NCBI GenBank assembly: GCA_018398815.1
Contig: CM031604.1
Coordinates: forward strand, 50,371,305-50,435,304
Source: Conus ventricosus
Taxonomy: Eukaryota; Mollusca; Gastropoda; Neogastropoda; Conidae
Length of the DNA: 64,000 nt
Reading direction: 5' to 3'
In this document: piece after piece, positions 34,757-46,207 of the stretch
Layout: the number at the start of each line of letters is the position of its first letter
Numbering within the stretch: position 1 is the first letter of the stretch
The notes under the pieces: generated by a model
Told to the model about the DNA's origin: nothing
The model's input: the letters and a program-made list of their open reading frames with translations, nothing else
Databases searched by the model: none
Made by a program: the position numbers and the translations under genes

Positions 34757-36363
34757 TGTGACGGGTCTCCGACGCTCCCCCCCGTTATTAAAATATGATT
34801 TTCATATTCAGGGATGCAGGGAGTTATAGACAGAAGTATTTACGCTTTCACAACCAAATCGCTCTCGCATAGGCACACGCACTCTGTCACTCACATCGGG
34901 CCGCACAAAGGTGACGGGAAACCAATAACATTTCATAGAAAATAATCAACTTTTATTCAACTTGACTCCGAGCCCCCACCCGTCACTACACAACACAACT
35001 ATCTGTATCATACAACAATGTAAACAGCATACAGACAATTTAATAAATCGCATCCCCCGTTCTTCAGTTATTCTTACTTAGCCAGGAAAGACAATATTCC
35101 ACTATTCAGTTTGCACACTTATAACCTTAAGAGCAAATAAAGCGTCCATAACTTGCCAGTATTCCTTGGTTGACCAGTTTCTCTCATCACACTGTGCGAC
35201 CACGAGCTGAAGCTACCACACTGTTGTGTCCTCCCGATTGGCCAAATCCCAGTTGGGGGACACTGGCAACGTAGCTTGAGTTGTACCCTCGCACCGAGTC
35301 TCCGGACTCCACTGCACTTCGCCCTCTCCACGGAAAGGGCTCCTGTCGGCCTCTCCCACGGGTCTTCTCTGGCTGCAAACACCCCACCGTTGTCTGGCAG
35401 CTCCCCGTGTAGGCTCCAACAGGCTGTCACGTCTTGCTGTCGACCGTCCCCACACGGGAGACAATTCTTCTCGGTCGCGCTCCGAGGCTACAGCAACCTC
35501 CACTGTCATACGTCCCCACCCAGGAGACAACAAGGCGACAGCTAACCTCTGCTTCACGCTGTATTTTCTTGAGCCCTCAGCAAGACGGGCGAGTTCACTT
35601 TCCCTTAAGTGTAGTCCCCCCCTTCCTGGTTTTCCAAGCGCCTTATATTCGTTCTCAAAGAAGAGAGAACCCGAGTTTAACTGGCTCAACCAATGGAAAC
35701 GCTGGCACACACACATCACACGATTTGTACCAATAAATCCCCAAGTTTTTTTATTCCACCAATGGAATCACTAGTCACCTACACCTACACACACACCACA
35801 GCTGCTAGCGCCATCAAAGACTTGGGCACCCAGTGGTTAATGCATAACCTCCTATTCAAACTCATGTTCGATTCCCCCAAGCTACCCATTGAACTACAGC
35901 CTGGACCCCTCTTCCAGCCATGACTGATGCTTCAAGTATTTACTACCTCTATAGACAACAAGGCGCAAACCACTCGATAGGCCGCAGCCTTCCATTCATT
36001 CCTCAGAACAAGGACGACTGAATGGTCGCTGTACTCTGCCTGCAGGCTGACGGTCACCTTCCCGTGACGGTCACCTGACACGATCGCCTTTCCTTCAGGC
36101 CCACTGGAGAACCCAGTGAATAGCAGCCAGTGGTCGGACTGGACATCCTCTACCCAGGACCGGCAGGTCAGCATGTTCTTGTTACTATCCCTCGGACATG
36201 CGAAACACTTCCCAGCACTCTCCCTCCTTCAGTATACGACTCGGGGTATCCCCCCTGTGATGCCTGAATTCGCACACTTGAAGACCCAAGGAACGTGCTC
36301 TCAACAACAGCAACTACCCTTAATTTGCCTAAATGCTCGAGAACATTCGGCCGACTCATTACA
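34757..36363 (-). repeat. 5' LTR (right copy)
   Basis: A 1,607-bp copy of the left LTR with TG...CA ends: minus strand TGTAATGAGTCGG ... CCCGTCACA. It is followed on the plus strand by the target duplication ATGTT. It would carry the promoter of the element. A TATA-like word was not pinned down. Confidence 0.9.
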
Positions 36364-36368
36364 ATGTT

Positions 36369-36577
36369 AAACAAAAAAACAACAACAAAAAAGATGCAGC
36401 ATTGGTGGATATGAATGATACATGTACATGTTCATGAACAAAGGACTTTTTCTTCATAATTACCTGTCGAAAATAAATGCCTTATCACCATAGGCATGCA
36501 ACAGTGCCCTGCACCAGCATTCCTATAAAAAGATCACAAATGGAGAGCGGAGAGCCAACTCTTCCCTTGAACCATCT
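36369..36577. other. spacer between LTR element and Harbinger relic
   Basis: A CAA/AAC-rich stretch followed by AT-rich sequence. No gene is seen. Confidence 0.5.
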
Positions 36578-36761
36578 GGGCCTGTATGCACGTCGATCCG
36601 GATAGAGGGCTGTCCGCGAATAGCGCCTATTCGGTGGATAGGCGGCAGATTTTGGTATGCACGTCAGACCGCATAAGCTATCCGACTCGGCAAAACGCGG
36701 AATAAAGTTATCGGTGCCTCGGGGGTCCGATAGCGAGCCTAAACGCGGATAAATATGGCTG

Positions 36762-37300
36762 CATTGATGTTTTTTCCAAGTGAGACAGCGACGGCAATTG
36801 CGACGAAACCGCATCTTTCGTGACAGAAAGAATCCGTTTGACCTGTACGATGACCTAGAACTGTTCCGAAAGGTGTGTGTGTGTGAATCGCCCCACTTTC
36901 CAGCACATTTCCAAGCGCAAATTATTATTTGTTTGTTTCAATGATAGTGCACATTTGTAGCTTCCCATACTTATTGCCAGTCTTCTCCGGCACTGAAGAT
37001 TTATTCCCGAAATCAAGATGTTTATCACTCTAGATGGTTGGCTTTTTTTCACTTTTGATTTGGAAAAAAAAATTCTTTGTCTCTATGTAGATCGCCCCAG
37101 AGTGAACAGTTTAAAAGTAGTGTGTGTGTGAGTGTGTGTGTGAGTGTGTGTGTGTGTGTGTGTGATTTTTTTTTTAATAATTCAGACCTTGTATTCATCA
37201 ATTGTGTCGCAAAGTGGCCAGGGAGTGTGCATGATTCAAGAATCTTGCGTGAAAACCGACGAAGCACGTACCAGCGGAAGTTCCACGAAGGAGGGTATGA
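36762..37300 (+). pseudogene. Harbinger transposase remnants
   Basis: The N-terminal part reads in frame RRRRQLRRNRIFRDRKNPFD then LYDDLELFRKV, the basic start followed by the R-[DN]-P-[LF] and D-E-E/L-F block typical of Harbinger transposases. After an intron-like or deleted stretch, the second part (37187-37280) contains FINCVAKWPGSVHDSRILRE. This includes the WPGS.HDSR motif with one of the catalytic aspartates. The first D region and the final E region are missing. Confidence 0.75.
37118..37163. repeat. (GT)n microsatellite
   Basis: GT/GTGAGT repeats directly followed by a T-run, inside the Harbinger relic. Confidence 0.9.
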
Positions 37301-37524
37301 CTAAACCGAAAGCAGTGCCTGCTGCACCCGGTTTTGCCAAGAATCTATAAATAGAGCGCCGTTTCCTGCCCTCTAAACGCGGAGAGCTTAAATTTAATCG
37401 CGAATAGGGCGTCGTGCATACCAAAACCGGAGAGGGGCTATCCGCGTTTAAGCTCCGAATAGCTAAACCGCGTTTAAGCCCTAAACGCGAATAAGCTAAT
37501 CGGGTTTGACGTGCATACAGGCCC

Positions 37525-40368
37525 AGGCCAACAGGAATAGTCTCCCTTTGTGAGTTTATACTTTTCACCCTGACAGCTTGAATTCAGTTTCCTCCTTTTC
37601 CTCAGCAAGAAAACATGCCCATGACTGGACTTCTTGAGTTTGGTTTCCATCATGGATTCTCTGAAGCTGTCGTTTGAGTCGGCCTTCCTCTTTCAGGAGG
37701 AAAGCACTTCATCGTGGCCACTGGAGAAAATGCCAGAAAACTACGCTTGTCTTCACCATTACAGTTTCCATCGTCTTGGAGCGCCCTGGCGTCTACCACG
37801 TTGATTCGCATTTTTTTTCCCTCCTTATACTTCCAGAGGCTGCTTGTCAGGTCAAAAAGCTGTCTTCAACCTTGACCCCCATGAAACCTGTGTCAGCTGC
37901 TCCAGCTGTTCCCCATTCTTTCCTTGCAACTTGTGTTAGGCTTGGACTGGTTCTATGTGTGCACAGTTTTTGTCTATCATTCTGAATGTCTCCATGGTCT
38001 GGCGGTTTTGGCGAGGGCAACAGACAACGCTTCCTGCTTCATCGTTTTGGCTTGCATTTTTATGTAAGGTCTGACTGTTTTGGTCTTCTGCTTTTCCTGA
38101 TCCTGGCTCATTTTATTTTCTCCTGTTTGGCTTGTTGGTCAGCCATGAGGGAGAGCAGGGACAATCCTGTAACTGCTGAGAGACAGCTGAGACTTAACGA
38201 TCGATTGGCTGTTTGGCGCCAAGCTCCAGGATGAGTGGCGATCAGCCTTGTGCATAATTGAGTCCAAGGATTGGACTGATTTTTCGGGTGAAAAAGCCGT
38301 CCATCTTTTTTATATTTGGGCATTTGTTTGGACAGGTAAGTATGAAGAAGTGGAATTTTACTACTAAACGTAGTTTTCTTGCATGCTTTCCTGCCAAACA
38401 CTTGGACACCCTTCCTGCAGGTCAGAAAAGGGGCGAAACCTGAATTCAAGCCTAACAGTTCAAGGATGAGGTAGCTCCCCACTGTCCATTTTTGATCTTC
38501 TTATGGGAATCCTGATGTATGGCGTTGTTCCACACCTAGTGGAGATCAGGCATTTGTTTGGACAGGTTGGTATAGCATAAAACTAATTTTAGCAGTAAAG
38601 TGTCTTTTCTTCTTATATAGATAATGCTCATTTTATGCTGTTTTGTTGCATTCAGTTTTGATTTGAAAAAAAAAAATTATCAACAAATTGAAAGACGGAG
38701 AGAAAGGTGTGTACACTGTTGCGCTGCTAATTAATTTATTTTGAAAATATCTTTTGTATTTATTCTGTATTTTTGTTTCAGAACTCTTGTTTCTGTATTT
38801 GAAAGAAAATCCTCTCCACATGCACGCGCGCATGCACGCGCATGCACACACACACACAGAATCCCATTGCAAATGGTTATACATTTCAGGATTCCTGAGA
38901 TGATGGAATGGACACATTCAAACTTTTGTGATTTGTTGGATGGCCCCTGCTGAGTTTCTGGATAGGAGACCTTTTCCACTTGTACCCTTGCATATATTTA
39001 CATTTTGATACTTATTATAATTTAAACAAAGAGAACATTGTTAGTACAAAACGTTAAAAATGATCGTAAGACATACTAAGATTATTAGACTGAAAATGTA
39101 GATCAGGTATTTATTATTAACTGATAGTCGTAACTGACATTGTAGACTGTATCATGTCAAACTTAACGCAAGCAATGACCAGTTTTGAAAGCCCTTCTGC
39201 TGATTTGTTTAAGCAAAAACATTATCACACTGCCAAACTACAGAGGGCTTCTGTTTGTGTTCCTTTGATCAGTTGACAAAGGTTCAGGAGATTCCTATCA
39301 GATTTTTGCTCCGTCTCATCACTTTCCAGATTTTTCAACTCGTTGATAGTTTTTCCCCACACTTGTGGCTAACTTTTCCTCTTTTTAGCAGTATTTGCAG
39401 CACCATATCTGACTTCATAACCCTTGTTTTGATTGTCTTTTCTTCACCCTTTCTCTCTTTAACCTATTAACTTTGACTATGTCTCATTTATTGCATTTCC
39501 ATGCTCATTTCACATACTGGCACATACGTGTACATGCATATACGCAGTCGTACACTCTCACATATCCATTTACAACATAGCTGTGCATGCACACATATCT
39601 AGGGGTTGGTGAAGCTGAAATGCATGCTGGCTGTGATTCACTCTTTGCGCCAAAGAATTTTTTTTTTTTTTTGCTTCAGAGCGTTTGAAAGGTTTTTATG
39701 AAGAGTTTTAAATTTTGTGAAGAAAAATCTTTACCGACTAAAACAAATGCGCTGCATTCCCAGCATTTACTGTCTGTTTGTTGTTATAATTCAGGAAACA
39801 TGCTGATGCTTAGCTCGACAACTGTTATCGTTTGGGAGATGCAACAGTGCATAGCTTCACATAGGCATTGGAAAAAGCTCCCCCCCACCATGTCATTCTG
39901 GAAACGTGTGTACATGTAGTGCAAGGGTATCATTATTCAAATGAGACATTAAGTTGTAGACTCGATACACACCTTAGTGAACTACATCACTGGAACAGGC
40001 AATGATTCAGCAACATGTTTACAATAAGTTACCCCAGGTTTTGAGCAAAAATGAATATGATTAGAAAATTTTCAGGAAAATCATAGACTTGTAATCGCAA
40101 ATGGTGAATGCAGAGACAGCAGAAGTACTGGCTTGAAATATCAGCACAAGCAGATTTATTCAGAAATATAGTTAGCAATGAACTTACAGGAGCATTTCTA
40201 GGTGACTTTAGTGGAGAAATAACTTTTATGACAAATGTTGGAGATAACATTAATCAAGCCATTTGGTTGCGTTGGAAATTTAGTCTCGGTCGCAGGCTGA
40301 AAATTTGTGACAAAGCCGTCTTGATTCAAGTGTGAAATTGCAGACCGACAAGATATATTTGAAAATTA
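37525..40368. other. no supported gene
   Basis: AT-rich sequence. A 19-bp word GGCATTTGTTTGGACAGGT occurs at 38319 and 38548; at the first it forms the strong donor-like CAGGTAAGT at the end of a roughly 49-codon open run, but no good acceptor precedes it. A CA-rich microsatellite with ATGCACGCGC words lies at 38820-38860. A T-run lies at 39659-39672. Confidence 0.4.
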
Positions 40369-40721
40369 AAAAAGGCAAAATGACCAGCCGCTGTAGCGAA
40401 GTGGTTAGCGTCGCGGACTCCCGGCTGGGAGGTCGTGGGTTCGAATCCCATCAGAGTAATGTGGGTTTTTCTGCCCTGACCGGCTCCTACCGAGAGTTGA
40501 GTTTGCTGCGGACTCAGTTGGGAAGACTGGGACCACACAGTCAGTTTCATCCACTTCATAGATGCGTTTCTGAGAGTGTTGCTCAAATTTCTTGACCAAC
40601 ACTGCAGGTGCCTGTATCTCTCGGGCTTGGTTGACGCCGGGATATATTATGAAAGGAAGCGTAGAGTACAGCCCTGTCATGTAGTCTCAGACTGAAATGG
40701 AAATCCGTAGCATCATCTTAA

Positions 40722-41384
40722 CCCTCTTGACAGGCGAGAACCCGCTAGCGCCCAACCGGAAATCACACGGCCAAAACGCTGAGCAACTGCCAGCGCCCGG
40801 TAAAACACGTGGCAACAATGGGCGCCGCCATATTTCTCGTAGAAAAGGAAGTCTCGCGAGAACGTGACTTCCTTCTTCCTGTGGCCATTTACTTCCGTTT
40901 GCAAAAAACTGCGAGTAGATACGTGCCGTAGTTCTCGAGTTACGAATTTTTAAAGTTTTGTGGTCGAAATGCTGTTTTTCGCCATCACTAACCTTGATTT
41001 CTGCCGTTCTATAACGAGATTTAGTAATGAAGATACTGTGATTTGTAGGATTTACGGCATAAGACTTAGTGAAAGTGCTGGGTAATGAAGCTTAGAGTGA
41101 CCTAGATTTCGACTGGGATGATGTTCCAGGTATGATTCGGAAGAACGTTCTGAAGAAGATTTTTTTTTTTCCCGAGTAAATGGCTCATATGATATTCTTC
41201 AAACTTATGATATAGCAACATATATATTCGTAGGAATTTTTAAAATTATTTTCATTTCACTATTTCCTTTCCTCTCTTTTAAATTAATTTTTAAATTGGG
41301 TAACCATGTTCAAATTACGGAGTTACTTACCTTGCCGATGGTTTTCGGCGTAACTAAGCTCAGGTAAGGGCATACTAAAGACGG
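40722..41384 (+). mobile_element. piggyBac-like MITE in composite SINE
   Basis: Flanked by TTAA on both sides (40718-40721, 41385-41388), and the SINE resumes exactly across it. The ends CCCTCTTGACAGG and the complement of CTAAAGACGG are similar to each other and to the larger piggyBac element at 61752 (CCCTCTTGTATTC). Around 41100-41130 the frame DLDFDWDDVP recalls the acidic N-terminus of piggyBac transposases. No catalytic part remains. Confidence 0.8.
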
Positions 41385-41436
41385 TTAATCATCCTCATTC
41401 TCATTGATCAGCATAAATTACAAAAAAATGTCTCAA

Positions 41437-42121
41437 CAGGGCTTCTGAAAACGCAAAAAATTGCGTACAGTACGCATTAAAACTCTACGGGACGCACTGG
41501 GTGTCCGTGTAAGGGGTCCCCAGGGACCCCTTCAAATTTTGGTGAAGTCAGACATAAAGTGAGAAAAGACTGCCTTCAACATCGTAAGTTGGGTGCCGTA
41601 ACATCGTAGGTCTGCTACACTTCGGACCGAACCCATCCCTTTTCGAGTTTGAACAGTAACAAAGCGAGTAGGGCAGCCTCCTAACAACATACGTCGGTCA
41701 CTTTTGTCGTCTGCTGAGGCCACAGCATCGTTTTCAGTTGACCGAATTTTCCTACTTTGAGCCATGTGATGTCACGATGACGCTTTTCATTTTCCCGGCA
41801 GGAGAGAGGCATTTCCGCTAAGCCTTTGTTTCCAACATGTCTTTCGAAGCGTGGTTAACGAAATCATCACAAAAGCGAAAAAGCGTAGCAGAGGAGCAAG
41901 ATCGAGAACGGATACAATTTTTGATGTTTATTTTGTTGTTTTTATTGTGACGATGTGTCTGTGACAATTGGAGTGCGTGTGCAGGGATGCAATTTTTTTA
42001 ACGTATATTTTGTTGTTTTTATTGTGGTGTAGGGACCCCTTAATGTTAGCCTGGGACCCCTTAAAAATCTGATGAAGGGGTCCCTGGGACCGGAAAGATT
42101 TTCACCCCAGCAGAAGCCCTG
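41437..42121 (+). mobile_element. hAT-like MITE with 6-bp TSD in composite SINE
   Basis: Perfect 11-bp TIR CAGGGCTTCTG/CAGAAGCCCTG. The 6-bp duplication TCTCAA (41431-41436 and 42122-42127) is confirmed by the empty site in copy i. Subterminal palindromes GGGGTCCCCAGGGACCCC and GGGGTCCCTGGGACC flank the interior. A short frame at 41838 (MSFEAWLTKSSQKRKSVAEE) resembles the N-terminus of hAT/ZMYM-type transposase proteins and then stops. Confidence 0.8.
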
Positions 42122-42612
42122 TCTCAAGTTCTGTGGCCCTTTATGCCCTGCTCTCATGGTGACCTTAGTTCCGATGTCCTCTCCACATCTGTGGCCTTGG
42201 TTTGGTTCCGTCGGGTCACCGGTATTGGTGAGTCCATGGGGGCTGTCGTTGGACGGACATGGTGGCGCTCTCCGGAGGGAGAGCTCACTCACACCGGCTC
42301 CGCGACTAAGCAATTATTGTCGTCAGTAGGGTGCTTAGTAGGTGGTGTCCTGCGTATGTTAGATCAGAACAGGCGCCACTGAACACCACTGAAGTGACTC
42401 GGCAGCAGTGCAGTGTCTCCTCCGGAGGGTTGCCTCTTGACGACTTGACATTGACTGCTCCCTGTGGATTGCCAGTGCCATGGCTACGGCGGGGCCGACT
42501 GGGCTGTGGCTGTGGACGGGGTGTCGGAATGAATGGCGTGGGTGCACTGCCTCTGAGGTGGCGCAGAGGTTGGGACAGCAAAAAAAAAAAAGATAAAAGA
42601 AAAAGGCAAAAT

Positions 42613-43064
42613 CATTGTGTTCAAATGGACATTTTTAGATTGAAATTTAATAAGAGCAGTTATTTTGAGTGTGAAATTTAATAAGAGCAGTTATTTTGAG
42701 CGCTAAACAGTGAGTGATAACTAGGTAGGGTTTTGAATTGTGGGCTGAGGTTGGAGGGTGCTAAATCTAGGTTACATCTCTTCACAGAATTTGACCATTG
42801 TTTACATATCGAATGCTTTTACAGGTTAAGAAAACAAGGCAAGAAAACTTTGAATATGCATGTTGGATGTAAATTTTGTTCGATTCAAGTGACTATATTT
42901 TATTATTTGTGTTTTTTAGGAAGAGAAAAACCCACCAACAATGCAGGTAGTGAAGTGATGGCATCGCTGACTTTTCATTTCAGAAAAAAACATCTTTTTT
43001 ATTTTGCTTCCTACTTCACCAAACATGGCATTTTTGGTGTATGGCTTCTTCGTAAAGTCTAAAA
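42613..43064. other. no gene; short tandem duplication
   Basis: AAATTTAATAAGAGCAGTTA followed by TTTTGAG occurs twice in tandem at 42645-42700. Otherwise AT-rich sequence. Confidence 0.5.
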
Positions 43065-43790
43065 TAACTATTTGAGCTTTGATTAAGAATTTTTGTTTTG
43101 CAAATCAAAAGAAGAATGATTTGTACTTAATCAGCATGTGTTATGCATTTAAAAACCACTGTTTAAGGTAGAAAATGGCAACTGTTAACAGGACAGTGTT
43201 ATTTTTATCAGCCAATTTTCAAGGAATGGTAGTGTGTGTATTTCGTTCGAATGGTTGAAATATTTGCAACATAACATTGAAAATTTATTTCCAAATTCAA
43301 TGCTATAGAGTTCAGAATTTTTCATTAAGAGCAAATGAATGAGGAAAAAAAAACATTTAATAAAGGGAACCTGAAACTGATCAGCACACTCAAAAAAGCT
43401 TAAATCATGGGCCTGATAAGTAATGAGGGTTCTCAGCTCAGAGTTGTGCCTAGCTTATTTGTAAAATGTAAAATAATTTCTATTTTTGAGCATGGGTTAA
43501 AATGTTTTTGTTTTGCAAATGTCACTCAGTATTGTAAATGGTAGTAATTAACACAACGTCATTTTTACTGGCCAGTTTCCAAGGAATGGTTTTGCGTTTA
43601 TTTTGTTTGATCAGTTGAATTATTTGCAACATTTCATTTAAAAGTTATTTTTGAATCCAGTGATAGAGTACAACATTGTTTACTAAAGAACAAAATTGTG
43701 AGGAAAAAAAATTCAATAATGGGAACCTGAAACTGGCCAGCGCACTGGAAAAAGCTTAGATCAAGGGCCTTTAAGCTATAAGCAGTATGA
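43065..43790. repeat. diverged tandem duplication of about 350 bp
   Basis: Two consecutive units (about 43065-43425 and 43465-43790) share, in the same order, TTTTTGTTTTGCAAAT, CCAAGGAATGG-like words, ATTTGCAACAT, GAGGAAAAAAAA.ATT, GGGAACCTGAAACTG and AAAAAGCTTA. They have many substitutions and indels. Neither unit is coding. Confidence 0.8.
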
Positions 43791-44853
43791 CTTGACTTGA
43801 TTAGGGGATTGATAAGCTACTACTTGTTCTCAGGACAGCGGCAGAAGTGGTTTGAATGATTTGATCATTCACCACAGCAGACAATTCTTTTTAGTAAAGT
43901 TACAACCCCACCAAAACAAGATGTGGAATGAAATACTGTCAATTCTATCTTTTTTGTCATGCAAACTACTGATTAATTGCTTGACAATTTGATTATAATT
44001 TTCGTGTTATTTACCAGCTGAAAATTTAAGGAAAAACAGGAAAATGTTGAACATGCGAGTCATGTATGATAGGGGAAGTAACGTATGCAATACAAAGAAG
44101 TCACGTGGCAAAAAGAGTAACACAGACAGTCATTTGTGCACGCACACATACACACGCACACACACACTTCACCATACCACATCACGCCAGTCCACAAACA
44201 CCACATTTTACCTTACCATGTCAAGATTGTAGAACTTTAAAAGAGACTGAAGAGACCATGAAAGATTTGCCATACACACAGTGATGCAAAATTGATTTGC
44301 AGTTGCAGAGATGACTTAACACAACTTCCATAATTCTCTTTTGCATGTATTAATAGGAGCATGTGTGAATTAGAAACAGTTGGCATACAGGTGCGGTGAG
44401 GATGCGAGTTGCCCTGTTCTAAATGTAGTGTAGTGGTAGTTCTAATAGTAATAGTTCTGCAGGAAGTAAGAGGACACAGAATCGTAGCGCTAAGACAGCA
44501 GTGATGTCAATACTGGAGTTGCCTCATGAGAATTACAAGGACGTAGGATGTCCACCCCATACTTTAGGTTCTGCTAAGAGTTTGACATGATACAGTATAT
44601 GATGTCAAAATTGGGATTTTTTATTTCTTGTTTGGCTAAGTACACTTACTATGTCGGCTCCAGTTCACCTCCTGCTATCCATGCTAGTATTGCTGTGGTT
44701 GATATGGGGTCGGTTTTGGATGGATCATAGAATGGGGAAACAAACCGAAGCATACTGTAATCCAGAAATGTGGTCCTCAATACTGTGTTAAAGGCAGTGT
44801 CTGTGCACAAACCTAATGACCATATGAACTTATGAGATGAATGACTTTCCTTT
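43791..44853. other. no gene seen
   Basis: AT-rich sequence with a CA-rich microsatellite at about 44140-44168. No supported coding or element border. Confidence 0.4.
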
Positions 44854-44907
44854 AGTGGTTAACTTTCATGAAAACAGGAGACAGAGGATAACTTTGGCTG
44901 ATCAGTT
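44854..44907. repeat. 54-bp direct repeat, left copy
   Basis: Begins AGTGGTTAACTTTCATGAAA. It recurs at 54963-55016 with three substitutions. The two copies bracket the TIR element that holds LINE copy 3. Confidence 0.85.
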
Positions 44908-46207
44908 TTTTCCTTAACTCTTTCATTCCTACTTTTCTATGAACCATTACTTCTTGTTCCTAGATTCTTATAATACGAGTTTTCCCTTCATTCCCCTCCG
45001 GGGGGTTGCGACCTTGTCGTGGTCGGAGGGTTTGCGTGGTCCAGTGATCCCTTAGGCTCTGCTGGCGGGGCATCAATACTTGGAGATAGGCTGTTTTTTT
45101 CATACTGCTTCTAGGCCTGAGAGGTGCAGATGCTGTTTGGCCTAAGCGTAACGTGGTAAGGAGTTGATGCCCCTGGTAGGGCTTCCCATGTCAGATAGGC
45201 TAAGGGTGAGGATCCTGACTAAGAGTAACCCGCCTTTCTCCTTTTCTTGTTTTCTGCCTCCCTTATTTGGCCCTTTTCTATCTTCGTCTCCCCTTCAAGT
45301 CTTCTTTTCCACACTCCTTTTCTCTCTGTGGTCTCCTTAAGATCCGCCGCGTTTGCCGTGCGGTGCGACCTGTGTCGGAGGGGAATGAGATCCTGGTGAT
45401 TGAGAGGGCCAGCGCTCTCAACACATCACTTTGGCTCGGACCTCTCCTAGACAGGGAGTACACTTTGGCCCGGGTGTACTAATCGGCTCCCCTTCTTGGG
45501 GCTGGGTCAAAACAGGCATTTCTCCGGCTGGCCAAGGTAACCCCTGCAGTGCTCAGCTCTCTGTTCCCGGGAGTTGAGCATGATCAGGGGGGATAGGGTT
45601 GGTAGGTTTTTGTCTGTTGTATGTCTCTCCTGAAGCCTGGAAGGGGTCAAGATAGTGATTCTTGGCCCTGGCCCCTTAGTTGGACTCCAAGGTGGGTGGG
45701 TAAGGGAGAGATGAAATTTTTGCCTATAAATATGACTTCCATTAAACATCATCCCCCCAAAAAAGAAAAGTTCCGTCATTTTCGCAAAGGTCGTCACAGG
45801 AGTCCGATGGAGACTCTGATTCTGAAAATGAAACAAGGCAGTTGTCAGGATTTTGGTCTTCTTGGTTGATCATGGAAAGTAAGGAGCAGGACAAACCTCT
45901 TTTTGCACTAAGCCCGTTTGCTGTAACAGAGATGGGATTTTTCCGCCGATTGGCGGATTTCCGTCTTTTTGATGGCCCCAGGGTCGTTTTTGAGATCAGT
46001 GTAAATCCGTTGAGAAAATTGGGGGGGGGGGGGGGGGGGGGGGTAGAGGTAGGTTTGTGATGAAGCTAATGTACGGCGAGAGGTCGATCGATATTGTGTT
46101 CTCAATTGATCCGTTCGCAAATGGATGTTTCCGGTTTCTGCTTGGGCCAGTCGAGACTGCTGTCTTTGTTTTCATTCTGCGGTTAACCGAAACCATCAAA
46201 GCGGAAG

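Larger units (their letters stand above)
29463..36363 (-). mobile_element. Gypsy-type LTR retrotransposon lacking RT/integrase
   Basis: Two direct LTRs of about 1.6 kb flank a 3.7-kb interior, and the whole is bracketed by the 5-bp duplication ATGTT (29458-29462 and 36364-36368). Read on the minus strand, the order is 5' LTR, primer binding site, gag, a zinc knuckle, the start of an aspartic protease, a Gly-rich stretch, then non-coding repeats and the 3' LTR. No reverse transcriptase, RNase H or integrase motif is found, and the space is too small for them, so it is a deletion derivative that would need a helper. The two LTRs are highly similar, differing mostly by one-base indels, so the insertion is young or the differences are partly reading errors. 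Confidence 0.9.
36578..37524 (+). mobile_element. PIF/Harbinger-like relic
   Basis: The perfect TIR GGGCCTGTATGCACGTC pairs with GACGTGCATACAGGCCC. Between the ends are repeated AAACGCG(G/A)AATA-type words near both termini, and coding remnants of a Harbinger transposase at 36760-36870 and 37187-37300. No 3-bp duplication (TWA type) survives next to the ends. A (GT)n run at 37118-37163 lies between the two coding remnants. At 0.95 kb it has lost most of the transposase and both accessory genes. Confidence 0.85.
40382..42599 (+). mobile_element. composite SINE copy iii, full length with two nested MITEs
   Basis: The head carries box A (TAGCGAAGTGGTTAGCG) and box B (GGGTTCGAATCC). The body matches copies i and ii, and the element ends in an A-rich tail (42579-42599). 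The perfect 13-bp duplication AAAAAGGCAAAAT (40369-40381 and 42600-42612) fixes both borders. With its two insertions removed the element is about 870 bp, long for a SINE. Its middle and 3' part contain CTCCGGAGGGAG-type palindromes and no reading frame of note. The tRNA-like head is too distorted to be a tRNA gene. Confidence 0.85.

Noticed and set aside
35213..35719. 168-codon reverse frame in the right LTR, with shorter versions in the left LTR
   Set aside because: It is broken in the left LTR by a one-base change and has no recognisable motif. Treated as incidental.
37605..37676. Possible short last exon (QENMPMTGLLEFGFHHGFSE then AVV and stop)
   Set aside because: The acceptor is good but the phase does not match the known donor, and the peptide is only 23 residues.
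38179..38338. Open run of about 49 codons ending at a strong donor CAGGTAAGT
   Set aside because: No convincing acceptor, and a run of this length is expected by chance in AT-rich DNA.
40383..40455. tRNA-like sequence
   Set aside because: Same reasoning: a SINE head, shared with the reverse-strand copy ending at 22148.
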